Below are positions 14,387 to 17,412 of a stretch of 17,412 bases of DNA, piece after piece. The notes below the pieces were generated by a model that saw only the letters and a list, made by a program, of their open reading frames with translations, made no database searches and was not told where the DNA came from. Within the stretch, counting starts at the first letter, position 1, and each line of letters starts with the position of its first letter. A program made the translations under genes and the position numbers. Origin of the DNA: an uncultured Oceanospirillales bacterium (GTDB lineage Bacteria > Pseudomonadota > Gammaproteobacteria > Pseudomonadales > Litorivicinaceae); the NCBI GenBank assembly GCA_913061245.1, contig CAJXTO010000017.1:1-17412 (forward strand). Reading direction: 5' to 3'.

Positions 14387-15070
14387 ATGCGGCTCACAAA
14401 GAAATGGTGGTTTGTAATTGTGGTGCTTCCAGTCATCGGTTTGTGCATGAAAGCTGGGTTCTGGCAGTTGGATCGAGCGCATGAGAAAGAGCGTTTGATT
14501 GAGCGCTTAACTGTTGGTGAATCGACGTTGACGAAACCATCAGAGTTAATGACAGCATCGCTGGATCGTGGAACCTATCAGGTCCGATTACCAGTTCGTT
14601 TAGACAGTCCGCGTTTTATTTATCTTGATAATCGGATCCAAGAACGTGTTGCTGGGTATGAGGTGTTTGCTGAAGTGGCGACTATTCAGGGTGGTCTTCG
14701 TCTATTTGCTAACTTGGGCTGGGTTCCAGCTACAGAGCGCCGCAACGAGCTACCCAAGGTAGAGATACCAGAGGAATTTGAATTAGACGCGCTGTGGGTG
14801 CCGGTGACGGATAGTTACTACATGTCAGATGCATTTGAAGAGCAGTTCGATGGATCGGTTCGAGTCCAATCCTTAAAGGGGATCGAGCCATCTGCCGCTT
14901 TATCCGGGATGTTTTTAGCAAAAGGGTTGTTGGTGAGTGATGCTGTTGGACCAACGCCACGACTTGGACCTGCGACGCACTATGGCTATGCCGTTCAGTG
15001 GTTTTTATTATCGATCGTGCTAGCTGGTCTTGCAGCTTATGTCTATCGGCGAGGATTAACGCATGGGTAA
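14387..15070 (+). CDS. SURF1-family cytochrome oxidase assembly protein
   Basis: A 227-residue Surf1/Shy1 homologue, which assists heme a insertion into subunit I. It has the typical two-helix plan: TM1 at ~7-24 followed by FWQLDRAHEKERLI (25-38), a periplasmic domain with IYLDNRIQERVAGYEV (78-93) and LFANLGWVPA (106-115), then HYGYAVQWFLLSIVLAGL (198-215) as TM2. I chose ATG 14387 (AGGA seven bases before) over the in-frame GTG at 14372. It is divergent from the DUF2909 gene, and its end overlaps the next start by eight bases, so it begins the second plus-strand cox block. Confidence 0.94.
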   Translation: MRLTKKWWFVIVVLPVIGLCMKAGFWQLDRAHEKERLIERLTVGESTLTKPSELMTASLDRGTYQVRLPVRLDSPRFIYLDNRIQERVAGYEVFAEVATIQGGLRLFANLGWVPATERRNELPKVEIPEEFELDALWVPVTDSYYMSDAFEEQFDGSVRVQSLKGIEPSAALSGMFLAKGLLVSDAVGPTPRLGPATHYGYAVQWFLLSIVLAGLAAYVYRRGLTHG

Positions 15071-15512
15071 TCGCACCACATTTTGGCTCATTTGGGGAAT
15101 CGCCGTGATTCCGATGTTGGCTGCATTTGTGATGTATTTTGGTGGTATCGGTGTTCCTGAAGGCCGGACACACCACGGCGAACTTGTGAAATCAGGCACG
15201 CAATACAGTGATGTTGGTTTGCCGCAGCCTGGCGAACCTGCAACCTGGCAGGTTGTGTTGGCCTCTCGACCTGATTGTGATCCATGCCAAACATTCAGTC
15301 AGGGGCTTTCGAATTTTCATACGGCACTTGGTCGCGAACGTGACCGCGTGAGTGTTTCAGAGCTTGATGCATCGAGTTTGAATGTTGACCAAGCCTCAAT
15401 ATGGGTCATTGATCCTCTCGGAAATGTTGTGTTGCGATTTGATCCAGAGGTCAACCCGACTCTGATCCTGCAAGACCTCAAGAAACTGCTGAAATTATCA
15501 AAGGTGGGATAG
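15063..15512 (+). CDS. Small CxxC membrane-anchored protein of the cox locus (probable oxidase assembly factor)
   Basis: A 149-residue protein with one N-terminal membrane helix (~7-27) and a periplasmic domain. ASRPDCDPCQTF contains a CxxC pair (C72, C75), placed after a beta strand (TWQVVLA) as in thioredoxin or Sco folds. The ending WVIDPLGNVVLRFDPEVNP with LKKLLKLSKVG is what I recall for the uncharacterised protein between SURF1 and CtaA in Pseudomonas. The fold looks like a shortened Sco/thioredoxin domain, so a copper or disulfide role in CuA assembly is plausible but unproven. It overlaps SURF1 by eight bases and ctaA by one, so it is clearly part of the operon. Confidence 0.85.
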   Translation: MGNRTTFWLIWGIAVIPMLAAFVMYFGGIGVPEGRTHHGELVKSGTQYSDVGLPQPGEPATWQVVLASRPDCDPCQTFSQGLSNFHTALGRERDRVSVSELDASSLNVDQASIWVIDPLGNVVLRFDPEVNPTLILQDLKKLLKLSKVG

Positions 15513-16537
15513 TGGCTAATAACCTTCCATTAAAGCTTGCAACCATTGCACTCTTCCTCGCGGTTGAGGTGGTATTGATGGGCGGATTTACACGCATCAC
15601 TGATTCCGGTTTGGGTTGCCCTGATTGGCCTGGTTGTTTTGGCAAGATGGTGATGACGACAGACACAGAGACTCTGGCATACCTGCAAGAGCGCTATCCA
15701 GAGATTCACGTTGCTGCGCATAAAGGGTGGATCGAAATGATCCATCGATATATCGCAGCTGGTCTCGGTTTGTTGATTATGGCACTTGCCTATATCGGAT
15801 ATCGTGAGAAAGAAAAAACACCCAACTATCCATATCTCTTATCGCTTGCTCTTCTTGGGCTTGTCATTGTTCAAGGTGCGTTTGGTGCGTTTACGGTGAC
15901 TTTAAAATTGCTTCCCAACATCGTGACACTCCACTTGATGGGTGGTCTCATTATTGTTTCCACACTGATGTATTTGAGGCATCGCCTCAAACGGTTAGCT
16001 GATGGCGATTCCACTATGATGCGGATGCGTCTTCCCGTGTTGATCGGTGTCTTTGTTTTGTTTGCCCAAATTCTCTTGGGTGGTTGGGTCAGTACGAACT
16101 ATGCTGGATGGGCGTGCCCAGGAATCCTCTCATGTGCACCAGGCGCTGAAGTTCAATATGACTTCCAAAGTGGATTCCACTTCTTCCCTGAAATCGGTCC
16201 GAATTACGAGGGTGGTCAACTTGAACATGGCGCGCGCGCGGCGATCCAAATGGTGCATCGTGCAGGCGCTTTCGTGGTAACCGCGTATTGGTTCGTTCTG
16301 TTGTGGTCTCTAATCAAAAACGGGATTTTAACGAGTCGTAAGGCCATGCATTTCGTTGGGCTCATTGTTTTACAAATTCTTTTTGGTTATGCCAACGTGG
16401 TGTACGCAGTGCCAGATAGTCTGGCCTTCATTCATCACCTGCTTGGAGTTTTATTGTTGTTATCCGCCTGGTCCATTGCGTATGCCACGGCTGTCGAACG
16501 AGAGGAGGCCAGTTATGGCTCTGTCAAACACGCTTAA
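15512..16537 (+). CDS. ctaA: Heme A synthase (COX15/CtaA)
   Basis: A 341-residue, eight-helix membrane enzyme that oxidises the C8 methyl of heme O to the formyl of heme A. Conserved heme-ligand histidines are visible: H78 (EMIHRY, with the catalytic E75), H141 (TLHLMGG), H249 (MVHRAG) and H308 or H309 (FIHHLLG). Two cysteine pairs occur in the outer loops, C36/C42 (CPDWPGC) and C202/C208 (CPGILSC). GFTRITDSGLGCPDW is a strong family signature. It starts at GTG 15512, overlapping the previous TAG by one base, with AAGGTGGG just before. It overlaps ctaB by 23 bases, matching their sequential reactions. Confidence 0.96.
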   Translation: MANNLPLKLATIALFLAVEVVLMGGFTRITDSGLGCPDWPGCFGKMVMTTDTETLAYLQERYPEIHVAAHKGWIEMIHRYIAAGLGLLIMALAYIGYREKEKTPNYPYLLSLALLGLVIVQGAFGAFTVTLKLLPNIVTLHLMGGLIIVSTLMYLRHRLKRLADGDSTMMRMRLPVLIGVFVLFAQILLGGWVSTNYAGWACPGILSCAPGAEVQYDFQSGFHFFPEIGPNYEGGQLEHGARAAIQMVHRAGAFVVTAYWFVLLWSLIKNGILTSRKAMHFVGLIVLQILFGYANVVYAVPDSLAFIHHLLGVLLLLSAWSIAYATAVEREEASYGSVKHA

Positions 16538-17412
16538 CGCACGATCAAACGCACCTTCGTGGCGTGATTATCTCACGCTCACCAAGCCTCGCGTTGTTGC
16601 CGTGATGGTGCTGACATCGATGGTCGGCATGTTGTTGGCACGGCCTGTGTTGCCGAGTGTTGAGCTATTTATTCTCGCCAACCTTGGGATCGCTTTGGCA
16701 GCATCGGCTGCTGCCGCCATCAATCATGTTGTCGATCGTCGTATTGATGCCGTCATGAATCGAACCAAGCATCGCCCTGTATCAGATGGAAAGGTGTCGC
16801 CTGCTTATGCGTTGATGTTTGCGTTTCTTTTAGGTGCATCTGGATTATCAATTCTTGCGATTGTTGCGAATCCTCTAACCGCCTGGCTGACATTTGCTTC
16901 GATTATTGGGTATGCCGTGATTTATACCCTGTATTTAAAGCGCGCAACGCCACAGAATATTGTGATCGGCGGTATTGCGGGAGCAGCGCCTCCGCTTTTG
17001 GGTTGGGTTGCTGTGACTGGCTCTGTCGATGCGCATGCATTGCTTTTGGTTGCGATCATTTTCGCATGGACTCCGCCGCACTTCTGGGCGTTGTGCATTG
17101 CTAAGAAAGACGAATACGCAAAAGCAGAAATCCCCATGTTGCCTGTCACTCATGGCGAGGAATACACACGACTTCAGATGCTGTTGTACACCATCTTGAT
17201 GGTGTTGGTGACAGTCTTGCCATACTTGAGTGGGATGAGTGGTGTGTTGTATTTAATTGGTATTACAGCAATCAATGCTCGGTTCTTGATGCTTTTGAAA
17301 AAGCATGCCGATTCCAAAGACTCAAAAGATGCGATGGCACTATTTTGGTATTCGATCCGCTACATCATGTGGTTGTTCTTGATCTTATTGGTAGACCACT
17401 TTGTAGTACTGT
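16515..17412 (+). CDS. ctaB: Protoheme IX farnesyltransferase (heme O synthase), 3' end outside window
   Basis: The open frame from ATG 16515 runs off the right edge after 299 codons. The enzyme attaches a farnesyl group to heme B, giving heme O for CtaA. The UbiA-type prenyl-diphosphate motif is N70, D74, D78 with RTKHRPV next to it (NHVVDRRIDAVMNRTKHRPV). YTLYLKRATPQNIVIGG (~138-153), GAAPPLLGWVAVTG (~156-169) and FAWTPPHFWAL are further CtaB/CyoE hallmarks. AGGAGG lies six bases before the ATG and within the end of ctaA. The family is usually about 300 residues, so only a few codons are missing. I expect a Sco-type gene next, by analogy with Pseudomonas, but it is outside the window. Confidence 0.95.
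   Translation, partial: MALSNTLNARSNAPSWRDYLTLTKPRVVAVMVLTSMVGMLLARPVLPSVELFILANLGIALAASAAAAINHVVDRRIDAVMNRTKHRPVSDGKVSPAYALMFAFLLGASGLSILAIVANPLTAWLTFASIIGYAVIYTLYLKRATPQNIVIGGIAGAAPPLLGWVAVTGSVDAHALLLVAIIFAWTPPHFWALCIAKKDEYAKAEIPMLPVTHGEEYTRLQMLLYTILMVLVTVLPYLSGMSGVLYLIGITAINARFLMLLKKHADSKDSKDAMALFWYSIRYIMWLFLILLVDHFVVL

Noticed and set aside
14348..14482. N-terminal extension of the DUF2909 gene
   Set aside because: The extra 45 residues lie antisense to the SURF1 start, are polar and Cys/His/Pro-rich, and are not part of the family, which starts at the internal ATG 14347.
1..17412. tRNA, rRNA, CRISPR, insertion sequence or phage features
   Set aside because: No cloverleaf-like segments, spaced direct repeats, transposase motifs or terminal inverted repeats were noticed on reading both strands; gaps are too short to hide them.

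Overview
The window is about 17.4 kb of compact bacterial DNA of moderate GC, judged by eye near 48%. It is almost fully coding, with short gaps and many start/stop overlaps. Gene content and order point to a Gammaproteobacterium, probably a free-living marine one. The strongest pointer is the cytochrome oxidase locus in the order coxB-coxA-ctaG-coxC, a DUF2909 gene on the opposite strand, then SURF1, a small CxxC protein, ctaA and ctaB. This is the order I recall from Pseudomonas. A DUF2970 gene and a YpeA-type acetyltransferase agree with it. I cannot name the genus from sequence alone.

Layout. (1) 1-1683: the 3' part of a HupE/UreJ-type membrane protein, overlapping by one base a cation diffusion facilitator with an extended C-terminus; probably a metal-handling pair. 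(2) 1680-2901: a small exported protein of unknown function on the minus strand and a class I SAM methyltransferase on the plus strand, transcribed divergently from a 163-base gap. (3) 2902-8032: a phosphonate/phosphite-type ABC transporter operon (phnC, phnD and two permease genes) behind an in-phase series of 11-bp repeats resembling PhoB half-sites. It is followed by a membrane-anchored protein of unknown function and a divergent low-molecular-weight phosphatase-like protein. (4) 8036-9841: an MFS transporter, a YpeA-like acetyltransferase and a DUF2970 protein, tightly packed on the same strand. (5) 9842-17412: an AT-rich control region, then the aa3-type cytochrome c oxidase structural genes (subunit II carries a fused cytochrome c domain) and the assembly and heme A genes. 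The last gene, ctaB, runs off the right edge only a few codons short of full length.

How the genes work together. PhnD would capture a phosphorus oxyanion in the periplasm, PhnE1/PhnE2 form the channel and PhnC drives it. A hairpin terminator right after phnD and the C-ending codons of phnD both suggest the binding protein is made in excess of the rest. No C-P lyase, phosphonatase or phosphite dehydrogenase gene lies in the window, so the substrate and its metabolism are unresolved; the 163-residue anchored protein and the phosphatase-like protein are the local candidates for extra roles. In the cox region CtaB and CtaA convert heme B to heme O and then heme A, SURF1 helps heme insertion, CtaG delivers CuB copper, and the small CxxC protein is a candidate copper or thiol assembly factor.

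The most interesting parts are the PhoB-like repeat array, the orphan phn operon with its two poorly understood partners, and the second permease with about 200 extra residues. No RNA genes, CRISPR arrays, insertion sequences or phage genes were seen.
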